This document shows, one piece after another, positions 8,245 through 15,595 of a DNA stretch of 32,200 nucleotides; the first letter of the stretch is position 1; every line of letters begins with the position of its first letter. The notes under the pieces were generated by a model that was given only the letters and a program-made list of their open reading frames with translations, ran no database searches and was not told where the DNA came from. Position numbers and translations under genes: made by a program. Origin of the DNA: Bacteroidota bacterium (GTDB taxonomy: Bacteria; Bacteroidota; Bacteroidia; Chitinophagales; Chitinophagaceae); contig VBAT01000048.1 in assembly GCA_005884665.1 (NCBI GenBank), positions 1 through 32,200 on the forward strand, given 5' to 3'.

Positions 8245-9204
8245 ATGACAAGGTTATCATTCATTATCCCCCTGTTTTTTTTGGCGGCAATGACCACCCA
8301 GGGACAGCCGGTGAAGACTCATGGTGCTTTACATGTAGAAGGCACCAGGCTGGTCGATAAGAAGGGTAAGACAGTTGTGTTACGGGGAATGAGTTTCGGC
8401 TGGCACAACTGGTGGCCCCGATTTTACAATGCCGGCGCCGTCAAATGGTTGCACGACGACTGGAAATGTTCGGTTGTCAGGGCTGCTATGGGTGTTGAAC
8501 CTGATAGGGGTTATATAAAGGATTCGACTGGTTCCATTGCGAGTGTCAAAGCAGTAGTAGATGCAGCAATTCAGGAAGGTATTTATGTGATCATTGACTG
8601 GCACAGCCACAACATCAAATTAAACGAGGCTAAAATATTTTTTAGTCGAATGGCCGCACAATATGGGCGGTATCCGAACGTGATCTACGAGATATTCAAT
8701 GAACCTGACTACGAGACATGGCCGGAGGTAAAAGCTTATTCAGAGGAGGTGATCAAAACAATAAGGGCGATTGATCCTGATAACATTATCCTCGTGGGAA
8801 GCCCTAAATGGGACCAGGACATCGATTTGCCCGCTACGGATCCAATTAAGGGTTATGCGAACCTTATGTATACCGTACATTTTTATGCGGCCACTCATAA
8901 ACAATGGCTGCGCGACAAAACAACAGAAGCTATAAAAAAAGGCCTTCCCGTTTTTATTTCGGAATGCGCAGGAATGGAAGCAAGTGGCAATGGTCCGCTG
9001 AATTATGAAGAATGGCAAAAATGGATCGATTGGATGGAAGCCAACCAGCTAAGCTGGATCACCTGGTCCGTTTCGGATAAGGATGAAACCTGCTCAGTAT
9101 TGAAAACAAGCGCTGCTTCTGATGGAGGCTGGACTCAAAAAGATCTTAAAGAATCGGGAGTGAAGATCAGGGAGTTTTTGCGAAAGTATAATGAAAATCC
9201 ATAG
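8245..9204 (+). CDS. GH5 endoglucanase/mannanase (GH5_2-like)
   Basis: Secreted family 5 hydrolase of 319 residues acting on internal beta-1,4 linkages of glucan or glucomannan. A signal peptide (MTRLSFIIPLFFLAAMTTQGQ) leads into a single barrel with LRGMSFGWHNWWPRFY, VIIDWHSH, the acid/base Glu153 in YEIFNEPD, YTVHFYAA and the nucleophile Glu240 in FISECAGMEASG. The layout matches the GH5_2 cellulase group, though some relatives accept mannan. No carbohydrate-binding module or T9SS signal is attached. It is the last gene of the hydrolase run and is followed by about 300 bases without an obvious gene. Confidence 0.92.
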   Translation: MTRLSFIIPLFFLAAMTTQGQPVKTHGALHVEGTRLVDKKGKTVVLRGMSFGWHNWWPRFYNAGAVKWLHDDWKCSVVRAAMGVEPDRGYIKDSTGSIASVKAVVDAAIQEGIYVIIDWHSHNIKLNEAKIFFSRMAAQYGRYPNVIYEIFNEPDYETWPEVKAYSEEVIKTIRAIDPDNIILVGSPKWDQDIDLPATDPIKGYANLMYTVHFYAATHKQWLRDKTTEAIKKGLPVFISECAGMEASGNGPLNYEEWQKWIDWMEANQLSWITWSVSDKDETCSVLKTSAASDGGWTQKDLKESGVKIREFLRKYNENP

Positions 9205-9504
9205 TCTGGAGTCACTAGTCGTTAGTCGATAGTCCGCAGTCGATGCTGGATACTTGATGTTGGATTCAGCATCGCGATCTGCCGAAGACTCACTCTCACA
9301 TCAGTGCGAGCGAAGCGAAGCAATCTAGAGGAGTTGAAGGGTGAGGCCCGGCTCAGTACTCAGTATTAAACCGGTTAAGACGGTAGTTTCCGCAGACTGC
9401 TTCATCAGTGTATTTACCTGAAAATCAGGAGGAATTTCAGGCGGGATTGTTATTATGTAGTTGCTCGCAGACCGACTATATTAGTCTTATTAAAATCAAT
9501 CCCG
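9205..9504. other. Gene-poor stretch with hairpins and a dispersed repeat
   Basis: I see no gene. The stretch holds an imperfect hairpin with 8-bp perfect arms (9241-9248 with 9267-9274) just after the GH5 gene and a second small one, CCTGA-aaa-TCAGG (9417-9429). Neither has a T-tract. It also holds a copy of a dispersed repeat containing GCGAGCGAAGCGAAGCAATC (9306-9325). Confidence 0.5.
9306..9325 (+). repeat. Dispersed intergenic repeat GCGAGCGAAGCGAAGC type, copy 1
   Basis: The sequence GCGAGCGAAGCGAAGCAATC matches a short repeat seen in intergenic DNA of many bacteria. A shortened copy in opposite orientation lies at 18645-18666 in this window. Its function is unknown. Confidence 0.55.
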
Positions 9505-9630
9505 ATGAAAACAAGACACATTATCTGGGCACTTATTATCCTGGTGATATTTGAATCCTGCAACAGGGCCATTTCACCCTACGAGGCCGCCAATAATCCA
9601 AGAGGCAGACACTGCAGAACTATCAAATAA
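9505..9630 (+). CDS. Small lipoprotein, 41 residues
   Basis: A short reading frame from ATG 9505 to TAA 9628-9630. It reads MKTRHIIWALIILVIFESCN, then a tail with SPYEAANNPRGRHC. The N terminus is a compact type II signal: basic n-region, hydrophobic core and lipobox FESC, with lipidated Cys19. The mature protein would be only 23 residues. Small lipoproteins with a similar SPYEAAN-like tail and a late Cys are, as I recall, common in Bacteroidota, but I cannot name a function. It converges on the 48-residue gene with one base between the two stops. Confidence 0.65.
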   Translation: MKTRHIIWALIILVIFESCNRAISPYEAANNPRGRHCRTIK

Positions 9631-9631
9631 A

Positions 9632-9778
9632 TTATGAGTTACCGAAGAGATTTCCCACTGCTCCTTCCAGCATGGGAAATTTCTCTATTACATAATTCTT
9701 GACTGCTTCTATTGCTTTTTTAGCCTGCTCATCCGTCAGACCGGCTTCAGCTTTCAGTTTTTCTACAAGTTCATGCAT
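9632..9778 (-). CDS. Small helical protein, 48 residues
   Basis: A short - strand frame from ATG at 9778 to TAA at 9634-9632. It begins MHELVEKLKAEAGLTDEQAK, continues KAIEAVKNYVIEKFPMLEGA and ends VGNLFGNS. It is amphipathic and looks all-helical, with a GLTDEQA turn. Small proteins of this style are frequent in Bacteroidota genomes and their role is not known to me. It lies 71 bases downstream of clpX on the same strand and could be read with it. The codon pattern and clean stop next to the lipoprotein stop support a real gene. Confidence 0.6.
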   Translation of the reverse strand: MHELVEKLKAEAGLTDEQAKKAIEAVKNYVIEKFPMLEGAVGNLFGNS

Positions 9779-9849
9779 GGATAAAGTTTTAAGACGATAA
9801 ATGATATGCAAGTTATGACAACCGGCATTCTTAAACTTTTGGATTTTTC

Positions 9850-11094
9850 TTACGCGACTTTCAGCAAGCTTAGCTTGCTCTTATCAAACTTACGTCTTGC
9901 GTAGTCGATATCAAGTGTGAAGTGTGTGTCTTTAGAAGAGGGTAATTCAAACATAGCATCAGTAAGTATTCCTTCGCAAATACTGCGCAATCCGCGGGCA
10001 CCTAATTTATATTCCACGGCTTTTTCTACCATGAAATCAAGTACCTCATCTTCGATGCTGAGCTGTATTCCTTCCAGTTCAAACAACCTGCGATATTGTT
10101 TGATCAGTGCATTCTTCGGCTCAGTAAGAATAGCGCGAAGGGTAGGGGCATCCAGGGGATCAAGATGAGTCACTACCGGTAAACGGCCAAGCAACTCAGG
10201 TATGAGACCGAATGATTTAAGATCCTGTGCGTTGATGTAACGCAACAGGTTTTTCTTCATGCTTTCCTGTTGGTCTTTGTCGACATTAAACCCGATCGTA
10301 TTGGTCTGAACGCGACGGGCGATGATCTTGTCGATGCCATCAAAGGCACCACCGCAAATGAAAAGAATATTTTGCGTGTTGATCTTGATAAGCTTTTGCT
10401 CGGGATGCTTGCGTCCACCCTGTGGCGGTACCAGTACATCCGTTCCTTCCAGTAACTTCAGCATGCCCTGCTGTACACCTTCACCGCTTACGTCACGGGT
10501 TATTGAAGGGTTATCTCCTTTCCTGGCGATCTTGTCGATTTCGTCGATGTATACAATTCCACGTTCAGCTGCACTTACATCATAATTGCAAACCTGTAAG
10601 AGTCTTGTCAGGATGCTTTCCACATCTTCGCCCACGTAACCCGCTTCGGTGAACACTGTAGCGTCGACAATTGCGAATGGCACATTCAGCATGCGGGCAA
10701 TGCTTTTTGCCAGCAGGGTTTTGCCCGTACCGGTTTCACCCACCATTACGATATTGCTTTTTTCAATTTCAACATCGTTGCCGGAGTTGTTGTCGTTATT
10801 ACGTTGCTGGAGACGTTTGTAGTGATTATAAACAGCAACTGCCAGGACCTTTTTTGCTTCGTCCTGTCCAATTACATATTCGTCTAGGAATTTTTTGATT
10901 TCCACGGGTTTCTTTACCGTGAGTTTAAAGGAGGATGGCGTCTTCTCATCGCGGACCATTAGTTCCTGTTCTATGATCTCCCGGGCATGCTCTACACAGT
11001 TTTCACAAATATGGCCTTCCTGGCCGGCAATCAGGATCTTGACCTCATCCCGGTTGCGACCACAAAATGAACAATGCAAAGGATTTTTCGCCAT
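9850..11094 (-). CDS. clpX: ATP-dependent Clp protease ATP-binding subunit ClpX
   Basis: AAA+ unfoldase of 414 residues that recognises tagged or native substrates and feeds them into the ClpP chamber in the cytoplasm. The N-terminal zinc-binding domain has four cysteines ([10 protein letters not shown] and ICENCVEHA). Walker A is GETGTGKT, Walker B is [11 protein letters not shown], and [29 protein letters not shown] and the C-terminal [10 protein letters not shown] sensor 2 region all match ClpX. The length is normal. It is the last gene of the tig-clpP-clpP-clpX block, 149 bases after the second clpP. A TACTTTTG -7 candidate in that gap suggests it also has its own promoter. Confidence 0.98.
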   Translation of the reverse strand: MAKNPLHCSFCGRNRDEVKILIAGQEGHICENCVEHAREIIEQELMVRDEKTPSSFKLTVKKPVEIKKFLDEYVIGQDEAKKVLAVAVYNHYKRLQQRNNDNNSGNDVEIEKSNIVMVGETGTGKTLLAKSIARMLNVPFAIVDATVFTEAGYVGEDVESILTRLLQVCNYDVSAAERGIVYIDEIDKIARKGDNPSITRDVSGEGVQQGMLKLLEGTDVLVPPQGGRKHPEQKLIKINTQNILFICGGAFDGIDKIIARRVQTNTIGFNVDKDQQESMKKNLLRYINAQDLKSFGLIPELLGRLPVVTHLDPLDAPTLRAILTEPKNALIKQYRRLFELEGIQLSIEDEVLDFMVEKAVEYKLGARGLRSICEGILTDAMFELPSSKDTHFTLDIDYARRKFDKSKLSLLKVA

Positions 11095-11140
11095 GATTAA
11101 TTTAAGGATATGAGAAAACGCTACTAATCAATTCGTATTG

Positions 11141-11148
11141 CAAAAGTA
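11141..11148 (-). promoter_or_regulatory. Candidate -7 box for clpX
   Basis: Read on the - strand this is TACTTTTG, matching the Bacteroidota TAnnTTTG -7 consensus. It lies about 47 bases upstream of the clpX start. No good TTTG -33 element is seen at the usual distance, so support is partial. Confidence 0.35.
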
Positions 11149-11243
11149 AAAAACCGATCCGATAACGGCGGCTTTTTTTATACAGTTATTTTACGATTAA
11201 GGACAAATACTATCTAATCATTTACTAGCTGTAAATCAGCGTT

Positions 11244-11879
11244 TTATATCTTGTCGACTATCTTATCGACTATTCCGTATTTGATCGCTTCCCCCGCATC
11301 CATCCAATAGTCCCGGTCGAAGTCTTTCAGGATCTGGTCAACCGTCTTCCCACAATTCTCCGCCAGGATCCTGGCGCCAAGGTCTTTAACCCTTTTTGTC
11401 TGCTTCGCCTGTATTTCAAGGTCGGCACTGACGCCACGGATATAACCTCCCAGAGAAGGTTGATGGATCATCACTTCGCCGCTTGGATAGATAAATCGTT
11501 TGCCCTTCTTACCACCACTCAAAAGGATACTTCCCATTGACGCTGCAAGACCCATACAGATCGTGCTGACAGGGCTTTTCATCATTCGCATGGTATCGTA
11601 CATCACCATTCCACTGGTGACAACTCCACCCGGGCTGTTTATATAAAACTTGATTTCTTCGCCTGGCTTATCGGCATCCAGTAACAGGAATTTGCTGACC
11701 ACATCCTTGGCAGTTTTGTCATCTACCACGCCCCAGAGGTAAACACTGCGGCTATCAAAAAAATATTTTTCCAGCTTTTTGCTGAACATCATCAGGTCTG
11801 ACTTGGGCTGCTCTTCTTTTTCTTCCTCTTCATCATCATCTGATCTCCAGCCGCCGTATAAAAAATTCTTGCTGTTCAT
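11244..11879 (-). CDS. clpP: Second ClpP protease subunit paralogue with acidic N-terminal extension
   Basis: ClpP-family serine protease of 211 residues. The catalytic triad is intact: Ser114 in GLAASMGS, His139 in VMIHQPSLGG and Asp190 in KDFDRDYWM. It differs from its upstream neighbour in having a short acidic N terminus (DDDEEEEKEE, residues 14-23) and diverged core sequence, so it is a paralogue rather than a recent duplicate. The gap to the upstream clpP is 57 bases with no visible promoter, so the pair is probably co-transcribed. The two could form mixed ClpP1P2 rings, as known in some other bacteria, or separate ones. No mature processing site is obvious. Confidence 0.93.
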   Translation of the reverse strand: MNSKNFLYGGWRSDDDEEEEKEEQPKSDLMMFSKKLEKYFFDSRSVYLWGVVDDKTAKDVVSKFLLLDADKPGEEIKFYINSPGGVVTSGMVMYDTMRMMKSPVSTICMGLAASMGSILLSGGKKGKRFIYPSGEVMIHQPSLGGYIRGVSADLEIQAKQTKRVKDLGARILAENCGKTVDQILKDFDRDYWMDAGEAIKYGIVDKIVDKI

Positions 11880-11936
11880 ATATACCCTTTTTATCGTTTC
11901 TGATTAATTTTTTTTGTTCTCTTTAACGAGGGGAGG

Positions 11937-12632
11937 TTAACTTTCTTTTTTCTGTTTCCTGGGATTGGTCAGGAGAACTTCGTCAACCAACCCATATTCT
12001 TTGGCTTCGATGGCGGTCATCCATTTATCGCGGTCAAAATCCTGTTCGATCTGCGAAACAGGTTTGCCTGTATGGTTATGAACGATATCATACAACTCAG
12101 TTTTGAGCTTGCGGATTTCGTTTACGGTTATTTCAATATCGCTTGCCTGGCCACCGATAGCGCCGCTGGGCTGGTGCATCATGACACGGGCATGTTTCAA
12201 TGCAGCTCTTTTGCCTTTTGTTCCTGCTCCGAGCAAAACACAGGACATCGAGGCCGCCATTCCGATACAAATGGTGGATACGTCGGGACTTACAAACTGC
12301 ATAGTATCATAAACTCCCAACCCTGAATAAACGCTGCCTCCGGGGCTGTTGATGTACATATTGATGTCTCTCATCCTGTCAGTAGAATCAAGGAACAGGA
12401 GCTGTGCCGTTACAATATTGGCCACTTCGTCATTGATAGGGTAACCTAAAAATATGATACGGTCCATCATCAACCGGCTGTATACGTCCATTACAGCGAC
12501 ATTCATCGGGCGTTCCTCGATAATGTTCGGGGTAAGGGCGGTAACGAGATTGGAGGCGTAGCTATGAAGTGTATTACTGGAGATGCCGCGGTGTTTTACC
12601 GCATACTTTTCAAATTCCGAATTAAAACTCAT
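11937..12632 (-). CDS. clpP: ATP-dependent Clp protease proteolytic subunit ClpP
   Basis: Serine protease subunit of 231 residues that forms the tetradecameric chamber used by ClpX. The triad is Ser128 in GMAASMS, His153 in MMHQPSG and Asp202 in QDFDRDKWM. INSPGGSVYSGLGVYDTMQ forms the substrate strand and the handle helix follows H153. An N-terminal extension of about 40 residues precedes the conserved start (near VMDVYSRLMMDRIIFLG) and may be a propeptide removed by self-processing, as in other ClpPs. Upstream are the GHKL-like gene and tig; downstream are the second clpP and clpX. This tig-clpP-clpX order is widely conserved. Confidence 0.97.
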   Translation of the reverse strand: MSFNSEFEKYAVKHRGISSNTLHSYASNLVTALTPNIIEERPMNVAVMDVYSRLMMDRIIFLGYPINDEVANIVTAQLLFLDSTDRMRDINMYINSPGGSVYSGLGVYDTMQFVSPDVSTICIGMAASMSCVLLGAGTKGKRAALKHARVMMHQPSGAIGGQASDIEITVNEIRKLKTELYDIVHNHTGKPVSQIEQDFDRDKWMTAIEAKEYGLVDEVLLTNPRKQKKES

Positions 12633-12811
12633 AATTGATCTTTTAGTCTTTGACAGGATTTCAAGCCATCAAATATCCGTCCAATTGATAAAACCACAAA
12701 ATCAATGACAGGAGAATAAGAATTTAAGACGAAATGGCACTCAAGATGGATGCGGGATGCCGGACGATGAAAATGCATAAGGTGTCCAGTATCCAGCGAC
12801 CAGTATCGGAA

Positions 12812-13258
12812 TCAAGCTGCCCCAGCTTCGTTCAGGAAGCAGTAGGCTACTGATGCATGCCCGCTTTCACATTGGATCATTTCAATGATACCGCCGCTAT
12901 TTTTTGCTTTCAGGCTGGCATGGCCCAATTCTTCCGGGAGTCCGGGGCTGATGGTGCCTTTGCTTTTGACATGTACCAAAATTGTCATGCCATAAACCCG
13001 TGCGGAAATAAGTATGACGCTGTTTTGGGCGTGACGGAAGACTGTATATAGAAGTTTGTCAAGCACCGATGATACCATTACCCCGCTCGTTTCGACGCGC
13101 AGGTCTGCTGGTATATTGTTGACGATATAGTTGCGATTGAGAATGGCGAGAGCTGCCGATTCCTGGATCAGATCATTGGTCAATTCATGAAGTGTTGGAT
13201 CTTTCGGCGTGGTAAGACTATTAATAACCTGTTGTATTTGCATCAATTTCTGTTTCAT
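12812..13258 (-). CDS. Degenerate GHKL/HATPase-like protein lacking kinase parts
   Basis: A 148-residue soluble protein. A helical N terminus (about 1-40) is followed by a fold that resembles the ATP-binding domain of histidine kinases: IPADLRVETSGVMVSSVLDKLLYTVFRHA corresponds to the helix with the N-box, and VILISARVYGMTILVHVKSKG to the following strands. The N-box Asn is absent, and no G1 or G2 box or phospho-accepting His is present, so ATP binding is doubtful. The end (GGIIEMIQCESGHASVAYCFLNEAG) suits the last strands of such domains. It sits between tig and clpP on the same strand. The family call is a judgement from sequence pattern only. Its ATG overlaps a TGA of a short upstream frame (see findings). 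Confidence 0.55.
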   Translation of the reverse strand: MKQKLMQIQQVINSLTTPKDPTLHELTNDLIQESAALAILNRNYIVNNIPADLRVETSGVMVSSVLDKLLYTVFRHAQNSVILISARVYGMTILVHVKSKGTISPGLPEELGHASLKAKNSGGIIEMIQCESGHASVAYCFLNEAGAA

Positions 13259-13700
13259 GATTCTCGCCCACTCAGGTCGAGGATGGTGATCTCAAGGGTA
13301 CGGGTGGAAAAATGGTTGTAAAAGGGTTAATCGAGTTCTTCAAGGATATCGATTTTCATATATACTGGTTGGTTGCATACTGAAATCGACAGCACAAAGA
13401 AAAGACGAAACCTCGCCGTGGAAAATAGTGCGGGAACCCATTCACATGTAATAAATGGGAAATCCAGACTGTAGAATTTGCACTACACAAATAATGACTG
13501 TTATGATAGGGTTTTGCAATAAAAAACACTTGAGATGTCAACGATCACAGTCTTAATGCAACTGCTTGGTAAAGTGATAATATCAAGCAAGAAACAGGAG
13601 GAGAGTGAGATACGGATCAAAGCATATTGTACTTTCCAGTACGCTCTGTTTCTCCGATCTCTTTATTCTTGCTGCCGGTAAATTCTTAACAAATGTAAAT
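13259..13700. other. Gap between tig and the GHKL-like gene, no confident gene
   Basis: This 442-base stretch contains no frame I would call a gene. The - strand frame at 13541-13356 has no family resemblance and poor composition. A short - strand frame, MKIDILEELD then TAA, at 13359-13327 continues in frame to a TGA that overlaps the next gene's ATG. A TACATTTG box (- strand, 13697-13690) just after the tig stop could start transcription towards clpP. Confidence 0.4.
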
Positions 13701-15098
13701 TTAATGGTGGTGATGCTGATGGGCTTCAACCATTTTGGTAAATTCATCAGCAGTGATCTCTTTTACCGCCGGTTTCACCTGTTTTTCCGCCCACTCGAAT
13801 ATTTTTTGCGTTTGTATCCTGTTATAAGCATCTTCCATGTATTTCCTGTCCTTCATCATTTTTTCAATATAATCGTTCACCCAGGGCTGATCCTCGGCAT
13901 TTGTACCCATATTACCCATGTAGCCTAGCAGTTGTTGTTTGGCAAAACTGCGGATTTCTTCCGGTTGCACCTCGATAGCATTATCCTGGACAATCTTATC
14001 GGTGATCAAAGTCCATTTTAACTGGTTTAGGAAGGTTGGAAACTCCTGTTCAACCTGTTCATCCGATTTGGGCTCTTCCTGTTTTTCAGCAGAAGTATTT
14101 TGGGTCTTCAGCCATTTCTTTAAAAATTCTACAGGAAATTTTATTTCGGTATTGTCTACCAGCTGGTGAAATGCCTGGTCATGGATCTGGTTCCTTGCCT
14201 GGCTTTTCCAGTAGGCTTCGATTTCTTCTTTTATCTTATTACGGAAATCGGCTTCTGTTTTTACATCTTGCCCTGGATATAACTGGTTGAAGAATTCCTC
14301 GTTCAATTGTTTTTTTTCCAGCAAGCCGATCTTGGTGATCTGTATTTTAAAACGCCTGGTTAAAGACTGCGGATCATTTTTATCAAGTCCAAGGTCACTC
14401 AGTATAACATCAAGTTCCTTTTCATCAAAGGCATCACCCAATTGCACTAGCACGTAATCATTGGTAACCTTTCCCACCAGGTTGCTGCGGAATGACTCTT
14501 TAAAATATTTTAGAAGTAGTGAGTTGTCTTTTTTAATCCCATTCTGCAGGTCGTGCCCATTATCATCCACCTCAGAGAAGATCACGTTCAGTACATTCTC
14601 TTCTGTCGTGACGCTGCCGACATCCTGCATATTGCCGTAACGGTTTTGCAGGCGGGTGATCTCATTATTGATCATTTCGTCTGTCACTTCTACTTTGTAT
14701 TCTGTGATCTTTGCCGCGCCCAGGTCAGGTAACTGAAATTCCGGTTTCATTCCCACTTCAAAATGGAAAGTATAATCAGCCGGATTATTGACGTCGAGTT
14801 GGCGGATATCTGTTTCCAGCGGCAACGGTTGTGCAAAGATGTCCAGCTTGTCGTTTTGCAGGTAGCTGACCAGCTCGCGGTCGACCGACCGTAATACCTC
14901 ATCGGTAAACAGGGACGGGCCATACATTTTTTTGATGAGCCCGGCAGGCACCATGCCTTTGCGGAAACCAGGGATGTTGGCTCTTTTACTGTAGTCCTTC
15001 AATGCTTTTTCGAAAGAAGGAAGATAATCGGTCTTTTCCAGTTTCACGGTCAGCTTTTCATGCAGCAGGCCGATGTTTTCTTTAGTAATTGTTGCCAT
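13701..15098 (-). CDS. tig: Trigger factor
   Basis: Ribosome-associated chaperone of 465 residues that shields nascent chains near the exit tunnel. The ribosome-binding signature GFRKGMVP lies near residue 43. The middle region (about 150-260) replaces the FKBP-type prolyl isomerase with a poorly conserved version, as is usual in Bacteroidota, so isomerase activity is doubtful. The C-terminal arms (about 270-450) are helical and charged. The natural C terminus ends HQHHHH. It heads the clp block. Between it and the upstream tRNA-Leu is a 22-bp inverted repeat, and the promoter may be shared with that tRNA. Confidence 0.95.
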   Translation of the reverse strand: MATITKENIGLLHEKLTVKLEKTDYLPSFEKALKDYSKRANIPGFRKGMVPAGLIKKMYGPSLFTDEVLRSVDRELVSYLQNDKLDIFAQPLPLETDIRQLDVNNPADYTFHFEVGMKPEFQLPDLGAAKITEYKVEVTDEMINNEITRLQNRYGNMQDVGSVTTEENVLNVIFSEVDDNGHDLQNGIKKDNSLLLKYFKESFRSNLVGKVTNDYVLVQLGDAFDEKELDVILSDLGLDKNDPQSLTRRFKIQITKIGLLEKKQLNEEFFNQLYPGQDVKTEADFRNKIKEEIEAYWKSQARNQIHDQAFHQLVDNTEIKFPVEFLKKWLKTQNTSAEKQEEPKSDEQVEQEFPTFLNQLKWTLITDKIVQDNAIEVQPEEIRSFAKQQLLGYMGNMGTNAEDQPWVNDYIEKMMKDRKYMEDAYNRIQTQKIFEWAEKQVKPAVKEITADEFTKMVEAHQHHHH

Positions 15099-15119
15099 GA
15101 TTTTAAAGTTGATTAGTTG

Positions 15120-15183
15120 GTTAGTTGATTGGTCAATTGGTATAGACTAATTAACTAATAAACCAATTAACCAATCAACTAAC
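15120..15183. repeat. 22-bp inverted repeat between tRNA-Leu and tig
   Basis: Arms at 15120-15141 and 15162-15183 are reverse complements at 21 of 22 positions, with a 20-base loop. It is AT-rich, ends 3 bases from the tRNA 3' end and lies 21 bases upstream of the tig start. It would form a long hairpin in a tRNA-tig transcript. It lacks a T-tract of the classic terminator kind. Confidence 0.75.
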
Positions 15184-15186
15184 GTG

Positions 15187-15268
15187 TCCGGATGGAGGGA
15201 CTCGAACCCCCACACCTTGCGGCATCAGATCCTAAGTCTGACGTGTCTACCAATTTCACCACATCCGG
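15187..15268 (-). tRNA. tRNA-Leu (anticodon UAG)
   Basis: An 82-nt class II tRNA. The acceptor arm CCGGATG pairs with CATCCGG, the D-arm reads GTGAAATTGGTAGACAC, and the anticodon stem TCAGA/TCTGA encloses the loop CTTAGGA with anticodon TAG. A long variable arm (GCCGCAAGGTG region) precedes the T-arm GGGGGTTCGAGTCCC. The discriminator base is A, as expected for leucine, and CCA is not encoded. It reads CUA and other CUN codons. Confidence 0.95.
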
Positions 15269-15333
15269 GTAGAAAATTTCAAGAACTAATCCCGTCAACT
15301 GGCGGGACCAAAACCATTTCAGGTTTGGGGCTG

Positions 15334-15341
15334 CAAATGTA
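15334..15341 (-). promoter_or_regulatory. Candidate -7 box for tRNA-Leu (and tig)
   Basis: Read on the - strand this is TACATTTG, matching TAnnTTTG. A weak -33-like TCTG lies 19 bases further upstream (15361-15364). Transcription would start about 60 bases before the tRNA. Confidence 0.35.
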
Positions 15342-15422
15342 TGGCATTTTAATAGAATGCCAGAGTTGGGTAATAAGTAAAATCCCGATAAAATATAGAT
15401 CGGTTAAAATGTTAAAATTTTC

Positions 15423-15454
15423 TTTCGTTCAGGAACAAAAAATGCGTACGTTTG
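15423..15454 (+). promoter_or_regulatory. Candidate promoter of the T9SS cargo / SprF operon
   Basis: The -7 box TACGTTTG (15447-15454) matches the Bacteroidota consensus. A -33-like TTTC (15423-15426) lies 20 bases upstream, one base off TTTG. The leader to ATG 15596 would be about 135 bases. Confidence 0.4.
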
Positions 15455-15595
15455 AAAACTACCTGACCTGTGCATATCCATCCCTTTAAGAACCTCTAAC
15501 GATCTGTTTTCTTTCCATTTTAATCTCTGAGAAACCCCCAATTGCGGACAGTTGAATGTTCCGCAGCGATCGTTCACACCAAAAACACACTGTTG

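Larger units (their letters stand above)
15269..15595. other. Divergent promoter region between tRNA-Leu and the T9SS cargo gene
   Basis: This 327-base stretch holds no gene of its own. It contains a -7-like box facing each way (TACATTTG on the - strand and TACGTTTG on the + strand) and is AT-rich. Confidence 0.5.

Noticed and set aside
13356..13541. 61-codon - strand frame between tig and the GHKL-like gene
   Set aside because: Composition is rich in Phe, His and Cys without pattern, and no family resemblance is visible.
15184..15489. Open frame on the + strand over the tRNA region (starts MSGWRDSNPHTLRHQ)
   Set aside because: It is the antisense of tRNA-Leu read through into the promoter region; the WRDSNPH string is a known artefact of translated tRNA genes.
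15542..15595. Upstream TTG start for the T9SS cargo protein, adding 18 residues
   Set aside because: It places polar residues before a clean signal peptide that starts at ATG 15596.
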